Origin: Clytia hemisphaerica | Lineage: Eukaryota; Cnidaria; Hydrozoa; Leptothecata; Clytiidae | Length of the DNA: 64,000 bases | Direction: 5' to 3' | Assembly: GCA_902728285.1 (NCBI GenBank) | Contig: CACVBU010000953.1 | Coordinates: 591,892-655,891 of the forward strand | In this document: positions 1 to 11,300 of the stretch, in pieces | How positions within the stretch are numbered: position 1 is the first letter of the stretch | How the letters are laid out: each line of letters starts with the position of its first letter | Notes under the pieces: model-generated | Seen by the model: the letters and a program-made list of their open reading frames with translations, nothing else | The model's database searches: none | Told to the model about the DNA's origin: nothing | Program-made: the position numbers and the translations under genes

Positions 1-1
1 T

Positions 2-1255
2 CACAATGTTTTGGAAAATAAATCAGATGCTTCCAAAGATGTAACCACTACAACTGTATTAAAACGTATCAACATTTTATCAAAAGTCGGACCCATTTAC
101 TCAGCATGTTTTCTTTTATTTTGGTTTCGATTTTTACCGGTTTGGATTCAATTTTCAGTGGCACTTTGTCTTTATGACAGTTTTTTAACACTGGTAGATT
201 TACATCACCAAGCATTATTAGCAGATCTAGCAATTGAAGCAAAAGATCGTGTCAAATTGAATAGTTATTGTTCAATGTTTAGTGCAATTGGCTCGGTGTC
301 TGTATTCTTATCCTTTTCATTATGGAGAAAAGACAATTTGTTCCCGTTTCAACTATTTTGTGTTGCATTGGCATTGGTTGTTGCCGTGGGATTTCATGTT
401 TGCTGTAAATCTATGAAACAATATTATTTAACAACATCTATAAAAAAGCGAGATGATGCTCAACCAGTTAGCAAGCAATATAAAACTAGTTTTACAGCTA
501 TGAAAAAGTACACATGCCAACTATACAGGCATCATAATTTCCTGGTATTCTCAGTTATGAACTTTTTACAAGTGTTCCATTGTCATTTTAACAGCAATTT
601 CTTCCCTTTATTTATACAAAATTTATTGGGACATAAAATTAGCCAAGAAGGTGGTGCTGCCCTCCTTGGCTTATCATTCTTAGTACCACACATTAACAAT
701 CTTTATTTCCTTCAACTATGCAAACGCTATGGAGTATATTTTATCATCAAAGTTTTATTTATGGTGAAAGTAAGTCTTGCCCTTTGTATGTGGCATCTTG
801 GCGTATCGCATTGGTATCTCTTATGTCTTTTCATAATGAGTAACCGTATATTTACTGAAGGAACTTGTAAATTGTTAAATTTGGTCATCTCAGACCTAGT
901 GGATGAGGATTATGTGAAATTTAAAAGGAGTTCGCCAGTATCAGCTTTGGTATTTGGTACCGCAGCTTTCTTATCAAAACCCGGCCAAACACTGGCACCA
1001 GTTTTAGGTTCATACTTATTATATGCTCAAACGGGGAAATCACTTTTCTTAAAACAATCTGAACCTGATGCCGTTTATGAAGAGTCAAGTGATTTTTCAA
1101 ATGGTTGTTTTTTCGTTATGGTCATGGTATCGATTATTTGTGGTTTGCTGCAGTTACTGGTTTGGAAATTTTTCTCATTGAAAGAGAAGTATTTACAGCA
1201 AGTGAAAAATGATCGATATTATATGGAGAAAGGTTACCATAGTAATGTCATATAA
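2..1255 (+). CDS. MFSD13A: MFSD13A/TMEM180-family membrane protein, 3' part
   Basis: The frame is open from the window edge (first full codon at 2) to a TAA at 1253-1255, giving 417 residues without an intron. Hydrophobic segments alternate along the length as in the major facilitator superfamily. Signatures I recognise from vertebrate MFSD13A (TMEM180) appear in order: LYDSFLTLVDLHHQALLADL near residue 56, VFHCHFNSNFFPLF near 190, NRIFTEGTCKL near 280, SDLVDED near 296 and KPGQTLAPVLGS near 325. The human protein is about 517 aa, so roughly the first 100 residues lie upstream of the window. The family is a polytopic membrane protein of poorly defined transport function; no substrate can be inferred from sequence. 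The C-terminal tail is short and polar and ends YHSNVI. The TTG at 11 is not a start; the frame continues upstream of it. Confidence 0.95.
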   Translation, partial: HNVLENKSDASKDVTTTTVLKRINILSKVGPIYSACFLLFWFRFLPVWIQFSVALCLYDSFLTLVDLHHQALLADLAIEAKDRVKLNSYCSMFSAIGSVSVFLSFSLWRKDNLFPFQLFCVALALVVAVGFHVCCKSMKQYYLTTSIKKRDDAQPVSKQYKTSFTAMKKYTCQLYRHHNFLVFSVMNFLQVFHCHFNSNFFPLFIQNLLGHKISQEGGAALLGLSFLVPHINNLYFLQLCKRYGVYFIIKVLFMVKVSLALCMWHLGVSHWYLLCLFIMSNRIFTEGTCKLLNLVISDLVDEDYVKFKRSSPVSALVFGTAAFLSKPGQTLAPVLGSYLLYAQTGKSLFLKQSEPDAVYEESSDFSNGCFFVMVMVSIICGLLQLLVWKFFSLKEKYLQQVKNDRYYMEKGYHSNVI

Positions 1256-3350
1256 AATGATCATGGTACACATATTATTTCTATACTATGTAGCATTTTT
1301 TAGCATTCAATTATGATATTTTAAACAGTTTTAACTAAACTTTCTAATGAATTTTGTCTGTTTTTGCTACATTTTTGGTACAACCAACAGGGAAGTTTAA
1401 AATTCTATTGACTTGGACATTCATGTCAAATGAAGGGATTTTTTGTATTTTATAAAACTAAAAAGGGTGACTTTATCGCTTTGGGTATTCTGAGGGCTGG
1501 TCTTTCAGGTATGTTTCACAATTATTTGTTGATAAAATTATTGATAGAGTTATTTTTATTGTTTTTAGAGATTGTTCTAAATTTAAACCTTTATTTTTTT
1601 TATTTCTAGCTAAACATTTTTATTTAACATTAACGCAGTAGCAGCGTGAAGACAGAGGAGTAACTTCCCTCTTATGCGGCCAAGTTTTTGATGACGGGCA
1701 AAAAACTTTGGGCACCCAAAGCGCCTCTAATCGCTAATTCAGGGGTCCCTTTGCTATTTATTGCCCTAAAGTTAGTTATCTTTACCCAAGAAGAGGAATG
1801 TTATCTAAAAATTTTCTGTTCGCCTCAATCGCGTAACCTTTCAAAACATATATTTCACAAAAATTGGAGGGGTGCTCTCAAAATACCTATTTCGGAAAAT
1901 TGCTTCCCCCATTTATCCCAAATTTTGGTTGATCCACCATATGTTATTGCAAAAGTTTCAATTATTTCTACAATGGCTGTAATTCGCAAAGACGTTTCTC
2001 TTTTCTTACACTCAAGCTGACTCAAGTTAAAAAAATCATTTTGATAACAATATTCTTGGACACATATTAACCAGCTGTAGATTTGATCCAATCAGCTTTT
2101 TGAATTTTATTTTTGTTAAATAGAAATTTTCGAAAATTGCATATTGTTTAAAACTAAGGTATTACTAAATTATACCCTATATTTTCTAACTTTTTGGATT
2201 TATATTGTAAAAATTAGTAGGGGAATTAATATTATTGTAGGAGGAAAAAATTGAAAGTTAAGAATATTATTTTGTGAGCCCCTGAAGTTGTTCAGTGATT
2301 TTAGCTTGAATTTTAGCTTATTCCTTAAAATATTTATAATTCGAATTCAGCATATCATTCAAACCCGATTTTTTAACGTTTTAGATACAAATAAAAGACT
2401 TCGGAGATGGTAATGGTAATCTTTAAGCGTCCCAAAATACGATAGGTCGATCTAGGTCGTTAGGTTTATACAGTACATCGGGTGTAAAACACGATTTCAG
2501 GAAAATCAAAAAAAAAATCAGAAATAAATATTCAAAATAATTGCACCATAAGGGTCGATCATTTGCTTGAATTTGCTCAAATATAACGAAGTTTTTATTT
2601 TCTGTTTTTGTCCACACTTACATTCGATTTGATATCAGAATAAATGAAGTTTGTGAAGAAAACCATGTGGAACAAAATCATTATTGTATTACATATTTTT
2701 GTATCTCTAGAAAGAGAAATGATTCAAAAATAAATTATTATATATCTTTGGAAATTGGTTTAACAACAGAGTTCTTTGGAAGAAAAGAATGACCATTACT
2801 GCCATCATGGTTGGTGTTCCATATGCGAGAAAAATGATTTCTCTTATTGAAATGATTAACTATGAATTAGAGCCTGGTTAAATCTATTTCAGGTATGGTA
2901 AAGATTTATTATTTTCTTACTATAAAAGTTTTCGATTGATGTTCTAAATTTTGATATTTTTCTAACGACTTTTTGCTGCGGCGACAAGGGCAATATTTTC
3001 AAGTCAAGTCAAGATGAAATCATTTTCAAAAAAGGAAAGATTCCACTAATTAAGAACGATTCTCACAGAAATACAAAAGAAGTAAAAAATTTTCCCTTGT
3101 TGGCCAACGTGATTTTTGGTCGGAGCCGGCTTTTTAAGTTAAACTATTTCTTTGTATGATGTCGTGGCCAACCAAAGTAAAACACTTTGAAACGGGTGCA
3201 ATATTTCACTTTACATGTAGGTCAGATTTCTTTTGCATTCTTGAAGCCTATTTGTATTATAGACAAGGATATGTTGTGTAGTATCAAATTTTGAAATAAA
3301 GATGGTGGTTTTTCAAAGAAACCTTTAAATTTTTACAGCTTCTCGTGCTT
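1256..3350. other. 3' flank of MFSD13A, no gene seen
   Basis: This AT-rich stretch must contain the MFSD13A 3'UTR, but no poly(A) signal stands out close to the stop. The short open frames here (for example 1688-2020) have no recognisable composition or homology. I see no element with clear ends. Confidence 0.5.
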
Positions 3351-3691
3351 GAATCGGATTAACTTTCACGAGCCCAAAAAGTCTCGAAGTTGTTTGGATT
3401 TATACTGTATCGCGTGAATTTAGTTTCGCGAATAAGCCTGAAACAAGTTGAAAACTAACCTTATAAATGCCATTTTTTGTCTAAAATAGGAAACTTGTGA
3501 TTGTTTTTTAGCACCGAAAAAAAAAGAAGATAATTTAGTAAAAATTTTTGGCGTTGATTTATTTTCGCGACCTAACAATCACGATTGAAAACGATTTCGT
3601 TAAATTCATTTTCGTGAAAAAGGTAAAAATAAATTTGAGGAAATGCTCAACTGCGCGAAATTGAATCTCTCGACAACAATTAATCAGATTA
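3351..3691. repeat. Degenerate inverted-repeat element, TTTCGCG family
   Basis: The ends AATCGGATTAACTTTCACGA (left) and TTAATCAGATTA (right) are inverted relatives of the ends of the better copy at 52483-52821. The interior shares the phrase 'GAATTTAGTTTCGCGAATAA' and the following 'GCCATTTTTTG' stretch with that copy. It is an old, diverged MITE-like copy. Confidence 0.55.
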
Positions 3692-4293
3692 AAACAACAT
3701 TGCAATGTCTTTTAAGAAGTGTCATTTTTTCCTCTGCCACAGTAAATCCTCAACTGTCCAATGCGAGGTTAATCCTGAAAGTTAAATCTAGAAAGTCCCA
3801 TCCATACTTTTTTGGTTAGCTTTTGTGCCTTGCTCAAAGCAGTTGAACCTTGTAAAAACATACTTTGTAAAAAAATTGTGTTTTTGCTCATTTCAAAGCA
3901 CAATAATTACAAATTTTATTATTCTTGCACTTTGTAATGATTTGTTTATTTAGTCATTAGTTTAGTGTTATTATATCCAGTCTCTAGGGTAAGTTTTTTC
4001 AGTAATAGGCTAAGAGCGAGTGATCAAGGTTTTATTTTCGTTATAAAAGTAGCTGATTTAGGACAGAGACATCTACTGCAATATTCATTTACAACAAAGA
4101 TAGAGTGATAGGAAATTTGAAAAAGGATAGAAAGATAAAATTATCCAATATGTAAATCAATATGTAGCATCATCAGAAACTGAAGATTCATTTATGTTTA
4201 TAAAGGGTTTGGGGTGGAGATCTCTATTTTGCAGTTGATACCGTATCTTGTATGAGATCGACACTCATATTATATTGAATATTCAGAATAAAT

Positions 4294-4504
4294 ACCGTGA
4301 AGTCGGGTAACTTGCATCAATGAAGGGAAACTTGCATAGCCATCAAATGGCTGACCAATCATACCAGCAAAATTTTAAAACAAATGATCTACGCAGTTCC
4401 GATCGCAGCTCTACTCTATCATTTTTGTTTTGATTTAACTTTGTATTTTAATGACCAGACAGGTCATTCATTTGAGGGCTATGCAAGTTACCCGATCTCT
4501 CGGT
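4294..4504. mobile_element. MITE-like inverted repeat, 211 bp
   Basis: The left end ACCGTGAAGTCGGGTAACTT and the inverted right end ACCGAGAGATCGGGTAACTT pair over about 24 bp, and homology continues inward (TTGCATAGCC...CAAATG). It lies just upstream of the first MIF-like gene. No coding capacity. Confidence 0.65.
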
Positions 4505-4587
4505 AGAATTTACACGGATAATATCTACGCGGATTATTTACCAACTTTGATTTTCAGTTAAAAATTCGACTTCCAACAGATCACAAC

Positions 4588-5277
4588 ATGCCACACCTTC
4601 GGATCCACACTAACCTCACCAAAGATCTTTTCACTGAAGAATTCATCAAAAATGTCACTCAAAAACTTGCCACAGTATTTTCATTGCCGCCTTTTGTAAG
4701 TGAATATTTTGTTTGATAGGGCATACCTTAAGGGAAAAGTTTTCGCGAGAAGAAATTTTCGCGGAATTCAATTTCAAGAATCAGAGTTTCAAAATGGCAA
4801 ATTTCGCGGAATTTGAGTCAGAAGTTATAGATTCAGATGAACTTTTAAGCATCACGGAGTTGTTTATATTTGTTTATATTTGATAAAATACACGTTACAT
4901 GCTTAAAAATCAATTGTGTCCATGTTTTTTGGTAATACCTGGTCAATAATAACAACAAAATAAAATAAAAAAAAATCGAATTTCGCGGAATTTAATTTCG
5001 CGAATTACGCCCGAATTCGCGAAATTAAATTCCGCGAAAATTTCTTCCCTTAAGGTACACGTTTTTTTATAAGAACAAACTTTATAAGAACATAAGGCTT
5101 TGATGGCCAAAATGTTACGCCTAGTTAAGAGCATTTTAAGGCTTTGTGGACTCTAAAACACCCAATTTCTTAGGAAAATGGACAAAAATAATCAAAAAAA
5201 GGTGAACATGTTAAAAACATTTTTAGGCTTAAAATTCAAAAAGTTAAGAACATCCAAAGGCTTCAAAAATTTTGGAT

Positions 5278-5330
<53 letters not shown>

Positions 5331-8300
5331 GGAGAATTTTTAATAAAATACAAAAACATGAAAAAAACGACCAAATTTCAACAAAAAACGGTATCGCCTA
5401 GCAGAATTTCAACAAGAGATGAAATCGAAAATGTTGCAAATCGATGTACAGAACAAAATTGCATAAAAGATGACGACAAAATGAGATTAGAATGTCATAA
5501 ATGTCAACGAACACTGCATTATGCATGCACAGGACTACCATCTTACCAAATACAAATGTTCCTGAATAAAGGCTATCGAAAATACCAATGCATAAATTGC
5601 TGTTCCATTGATCAAGAGCTACACCGAAAAATCTTGGACCAATCAGAGAAAATCAAAAGCTGCACACATAGCCGTAAAGAAATTGAAGCGTGCGAAAATA
5701 TTATCAAGGTGAAAAACGAGAATGAAAGGAAGTTGAATGTTGCGGTTAAAGAATTACAAGCTAGATGTCAGGGATACGTTAAAGAAAGGAACCATGTTGC
5801 CGATACTATTCAAGCTCAATTTTTAGCGCTGGAAACTAAACTTACCACTAAAATCGAAGATACAATGAATGCGAAACCTACAGATAACAAAACGAAAACA
5901 AATTCAAAGAAAAGTTTTGCCGAAATCACGAAAACCAATGACGAGTTAAATATGAAACAAATACTTCGCAGCGAAAAGGTTGAAGAACAAATGGAAGAAC
6001 AGAGAAAGCAATCAAGGGAAGCTAACATCATCATCCATGGAGTGGAAGAGAATGGCAATAGAGATGAAAATGATTTCGTAAACGAACTCCTAAACGACGT
6101 TAAAATAAACACAGAGCCAACTTACGTCTCCCGTATTGGTAAAGAATCAAATCGTACACGACCAATCAAAGTTGTATTTAATGGCGGGCATGTAAAATAC
6201 AAATTTATGAGAAACTTAAGGGAATTGAAGCAGTACGACAAGTACACCAACATGAGCATCACAGACGATTTAACAATAATGGAAAGAGACCAAGTAAAAG
6301 AATGGAGAAGTAAAGCAAACGAGAGAAATCGAGCAATGCCGCAGAGCGATTACAAATGGAGAGTGCGAGGAAGTCCTCAAGGAGGATTATATTTAAAAAA
6401 GATATTTTGTAAAACAAGATCGGTTTAGTAACCTTTGTAATAAACCAAACCAATGTATGAGCGATTTATAGAGGCCCATGTGCATGAACGGTGGCCTGGA
6501 AATCTGTAAAACATTATTATTATTATTATTATTATTAAAATCGTCATTTTTGGTCTAACTCGTAGTAATTGGATTGGGTTCATGATCAAGCAAAAAAAAA
6601 ATCAAAAGTGAGTCTTTCCAGAAAGATTTTAAGCCAAAATTCAAAAAAATGTAAAAAATTGACAAAAACCCACTTTCGGCCCTGTAATACTTGATTCTGT
6701 CCTCTAGCGAATTAAGTTTTACCATTGGGCATCTTTCTATCATTCAGGCAGGTCCGCGCAGTGTTAATTTCCCTTACCTACCCCCCTTAGCCCTTTAACT
6801 GCTGTTCGTATTTTTTAAGGTTCGACCTATTTGCCAGATGTCGGCATATGCCGACATGGGCAAAAGGTAGCGATTTTGACTTCATTTTCTGAATAATATA
6901 TGAAGTATCAGCCAAGGACTATAATTTTGAGTTGAACATAGTTGAATATTTATTTTTCAACATAGAAAAGCTGTTAACTATTATCTTTTTTCATTTCAAA
7001 CCATCTAATACAAAATCTTTGTAGAAGTGTTAAATTTTGCGGCAAAGGAATGGAAAGTACCCATGTCGGCAAATCCCGACATCGGCAAAGAAATGGAAAG
7101 TGCCCATGTCGGCAAATCCCAACATCGGCAAAGAAATCGTCTGTCCAGATATAATTGGCAGTGGAAACAAGAATGCCTGTAACTTTTAATAGTGAAATAT
7201 AATTCCAAAATTTTTTTTTGCTTGTTTTAGAAAATCAAAAGCGCTATATTTGAATGTATTTTTTGTTGAAAAATTCGCGAGTTTTAGCGGTTAAATCTGC
7301 GATTGCAAAAATTGAGCTTCTTTCTTTTTATGCTATAACGTTCATTTTTAAACTAGTGGTAGTTTAACCTTAGGTAAAGAAGGTTTTTGAATTTCAAGGC
7401 AAACTGAAAAGTCCTTCGGAAGATATGGGACCCGAAATACCCCTTGGTAGCACTTTTCTGTGAAATATCAAATCTCCAAATTTTTACTAAAAACGGGGGT
7501 TATGTTATCTTTTTTTGAATAACGCATTGGCGTTATTGGTATCATTGATCATTTCGAAACAAAGTGAATACACAATTTGATTGTTAATTTCGCATAGCGA
7601 AAGTATTACGATAGTCTTTCTATGTATGTATGTATGTATCGAGAAAATTTTTGGGGCGCAAATTATGGCGTGGGCGTTTGGCTGCGGGCGTACTACGGCC
7701 AATATTCTAAAGGTGGACTCACTCACAAAGATAAAAAGTGATTAAAAAACAGGGCTTTTCTAAATAAATAAAATACGCTAGTGCAAGAAGTGTAACCAAG
7801 CCTTTGTAAACATTCATCGTGAATACTTTTTAATGGCTGCTTGATTGCACAGTTGCACATACTTTTGAAACTTGGAAACTTGCTGCTGTATAAATTTTTA
7901 TCATGTTTTCTGGTCTTTTGTAGAGTGTTTACTACTAAGTATTTTATGTTTGTGTAGTTAGTGAATGCACCAATAAATTGACCATGCTCAGTAAGTAGTA
8001 CAAAAAGAGTTAATTTTCCACAACAACAACATCATTATAACCTCCCCTTTCTTCTCTTCTTCACCAAAACTACAAACAGCACAGGTATGATCTTTTTTTC
8101 CTTTTTTCAACAGATAGTTATGTGTTAATAGTGAAACCAGTTGTGACAAACAGTCAGTTTTAGCAAGTATTTCTTGGAGATAATGTCAATTGAAATTCAG
8201 CAATCATTTTTGTATAATCGAAACGACCCTGCCTAGACACTGCCGTACATTATTGTACGGTGGGTACAGTGGGTGTACAGCAGATTTAAAATTAACCTAT

Positions 8301-11300
8301 TTCCACCGCCGTACAAAGGACATTTAGATCCAGCACAATGTACAGCGGTCGTCAGCGGTCCCTCGTTAATGATGACAGTTTTCTATTCGATTAAGTTTGA
8401 TTGGTGTTCGAAGAGTTTGGTTAGTAAAAGTTCCAGCTTTTCCTTCCCGATGGGATGATAGATATTGGCTCGCTCTTTAAGCTTTAGCGTGGGCGTCTGC
8501 TAATAAGCCGTTGGAATGTAAAAAAAATGGACAACAAGGTAATAAATCAAACTAATCGAGCTTCAATCAAACTTCACCGATCTTGATACACCTTTTGCTA
8601 ATTAGGAATTTTATTTTGAATCATGGTACCATTGTTTGTATAAGATTCCCATTTCCGCACTAAGATTCTTGTTACTTTTCTGGAATCTTTCCCCTATATT
8701 TTTCACGGGATAAACAGCAAGAGATTGGGGAGGGTTTGTTTAATGAGATGCAGTTTAAAGCAGTTATAAAGGAGTCAAAGTTTAATCTCAAGGAGTATCA
8801 TTTCTTTTGGCTAGTTGGCTAGTTTTTACCCTGCCATTTTCTAGTCCAGAAGCTGGAGCTCAACTACTCAACTGCTTTTTGCGTTTAATGGGCTCTTCCA
8901 GAAAATGTCCGTACATGGGGGTGGAGGATATAGTGTCCGGAGGGGGGGGTAGTGAACAATCTCCCACAATCTACAAAATTTGCCTTGTCCTGGGGGGGGG
9001 GGTTAAACTTGCTCTCGATGGGGTCAACTGATGCTTGTGTCCAAGGGGGGGTAAATTTTCAAAAAATGTTATATCCTTCACCCCCCCCCCATATTCAATT
9101 TTTTTCTGGAAAAGTCCAATGATTTTGATGGTGGTGGGCCATCATTCATATCAGAAAGCGAATATAGTATACAACAGATTTTTCTGACTAGCCATTTTTC
9201 TCAATTTTAGATAAGTTTATATAAACTTTGCGCAAGTGAAAGAAGTCTTTATCACAAGTTCCTTCAAAGCACAAAATGAGATTTCTGGCATCAAAGAATG
9301 AAAAGTTCATTTTTTCTTCTTCATTTTCAAAAAAATTTAAAATTATTTTTCTCAAGTATATTGCAGTTCTCTGAATTATTCTGAATTGAAAGAATTTGTT
9401 TACGCTTTATAGAATGGAATTCTTTAGTCGCATTATTTAAGGAATCTTTTTTTAATGGATTGAGATTTTTCATAAAAAAAACAGGGTATCTATGACCTGT
9501 GTGTACAATACATTCTCTATATTTTGTTCAAAATGCATAATGCTGCAGGAGTCACGTTTCACGCGTCTTCATCGTTGATGTTCAAGTATTATGCGAAATT
9601 TTCGACTTTAAGTCGTCTTGTTTTTATTGAAACGATAAGCACATTGAACTTACATTGCCTTTGTTATTTTTAAGTAATTATAGAACTTTGCTACTTCCCA
9701 AAACACTTTGCACAGTTTGACAATGAGGTCATGAAATGAATGTTATAATATATGATTGAAAAACTGTTTTATCATCACTACCCCCGTTTTTATTAAAAAT
9801 TTGGAGATTTGATATTTCACAGAAAAATGCTACCAAGGGGTATTTCGGGTCCCATATCTTCCGAACGACTTATCCGTTTGCCTTGAAATTTAACAATCTT
9901 CTTGACCTAAGGTTGAACTACCACTGGTGTAAAAATGACCGTTGTAGCATTAAAAGAAAAAAAGCTCAATTTTTGCAATCGCAAATTAAACCGATAAAAC
10001 TCGCGAATTTCTCAACAAAAAATACATTCAAATATAGCCCTTTTGATTTTCTAAAAGAAGCAAAAACATTTTTTGCAATTATATTGGACTATCAAAAGTT
10101 ACAGGCATTCTTGTTTCCACTGCCAATTATATCTGGACAGACTTTAGCGATTTTCTTTCAAAAACTTAGAAAAAAATGACCGTGGCACTTAAAGGGTTAA
10201 ATATCGACTTCGTGCTTGTTGGAAACATAGTCTTGAGTGGAATATCGATCAAAAAGAAAAAAAAGAAAAATAAATTTGGAAAATGAAGATGAAAAATGCA
10301 AGATAGGCAAGTTCTGTAGTAGCCTTTTTGTTGACGTTTACAGTCATTTTAATGAGAGAATTTTAAGTGTAATAGACCTTTTCATAAATTACGTCACAAA
10401 CATCACTTGCCTCGTTTTGAAATTATTGCCATGGTGAATAACTCCCAACGCATTTTATTTACTTTCTATTTATAAAGGCAAAAAATGTTGGTGACGTAAT
10501 TTATGAAAAGGTCTATTGCTGATTCTCCTTGATTTATCATTTTGTGAAAGTATATAAATCTTTATTAACTTCAAAATTTTCTAAAAAACTTTTAACAATT
10601 TTTACACAGGCTGTTTTGTTTTCATTGAGTGCCAACGAGACGTTTTACTATGTGGATAGTTTCGATCCTGCAGCATTCATTGTACTTGGTAACCTTGCCG
10701 ATGCACCAGATGAAGAGCAGAATCAACAATGTGCTGAAATCATCTTTGAAGCAATGAAAGAAGTTGGAGTACCGCAGAACAGGTTTGAATTTTTTCTATT
10801 ATCCTGTAAGTGCAACTTGAATTATAGTTACCTTTAGGTTCATGGATCTTTATATACCAAGCTATATCCACCGTCTTTGATTGGAGTTCCTAGAAAAGTG
10901 GTAGGCTTAACGGCAGCACTACCCGGAATGTTTTTCACCAACACTGAAAAGTGCTACCAATCAGAGTACCACTTCAAAAAATCTCCGATCAAAGATTTTG
11001 CTTACCCGGGATCGAATTTAATTCATTTAATAGACTAGAGTTTACTTCTGACTGAACTTTGCTTTCTGCTCTGATAGTTTTCGTTGGCGTATTGAAATAG
11101 TTTAGAGGATATGACCATCTTGGAATTTTTTCATTTTTGTTTTCAAAAATCATATCAAACACAGAAACAATCTAAAACTCCATCAAAATTTATGAAATTA
11201 TAATGAAATCACAAAACTACCTCCCAAATTAAAAAGAAATGCTCAATTGATCATAGATTCCATTTGTTTTTCTCCAAAAGGGGACTGGATCTAGTGGTAT

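Larger units (their letters stand above)
6787..10200. mobile_element. Large inverted-repeat structure, about 3.4 kb
   Basis: The left arm (6787-7503) and right arm (9780-10200) are inverted copies. The left contains TTAGCCCTTTAACTGC and AATTATATCTGGACAG-type sequence that reappears inverted in the right arm, which ends in CACTTAAAGGGTTAA. The clearest match is about 365 bp, 7139-7503 against 9780-10150, ending in AACGGGGGT / CCCCCGTTT. The left arm carries about 330 bp extra with two tandem copies of a 43-bp CATGTCGGCAAATCCC unit (7050-7135). The interior 7504-9779 has no convincing gene. It may be one fold-back element or two opposed copies of the same repeat. Confidence 0.65.

Noticed and set aside
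5178-5357. N-terminal extension of the ORF1 protein with a poly-Phe run
   Set aside because: It reads through a 46-T tract and a dispersed repeat. The Met at 5358 directly precedes the protein-like part.
9883-10179. 98-codon frame, apparently Lys-rich protein
   Set aside because: It lies wholly in the right arm of the large inverted repeat; the left arm does not keep the frame.
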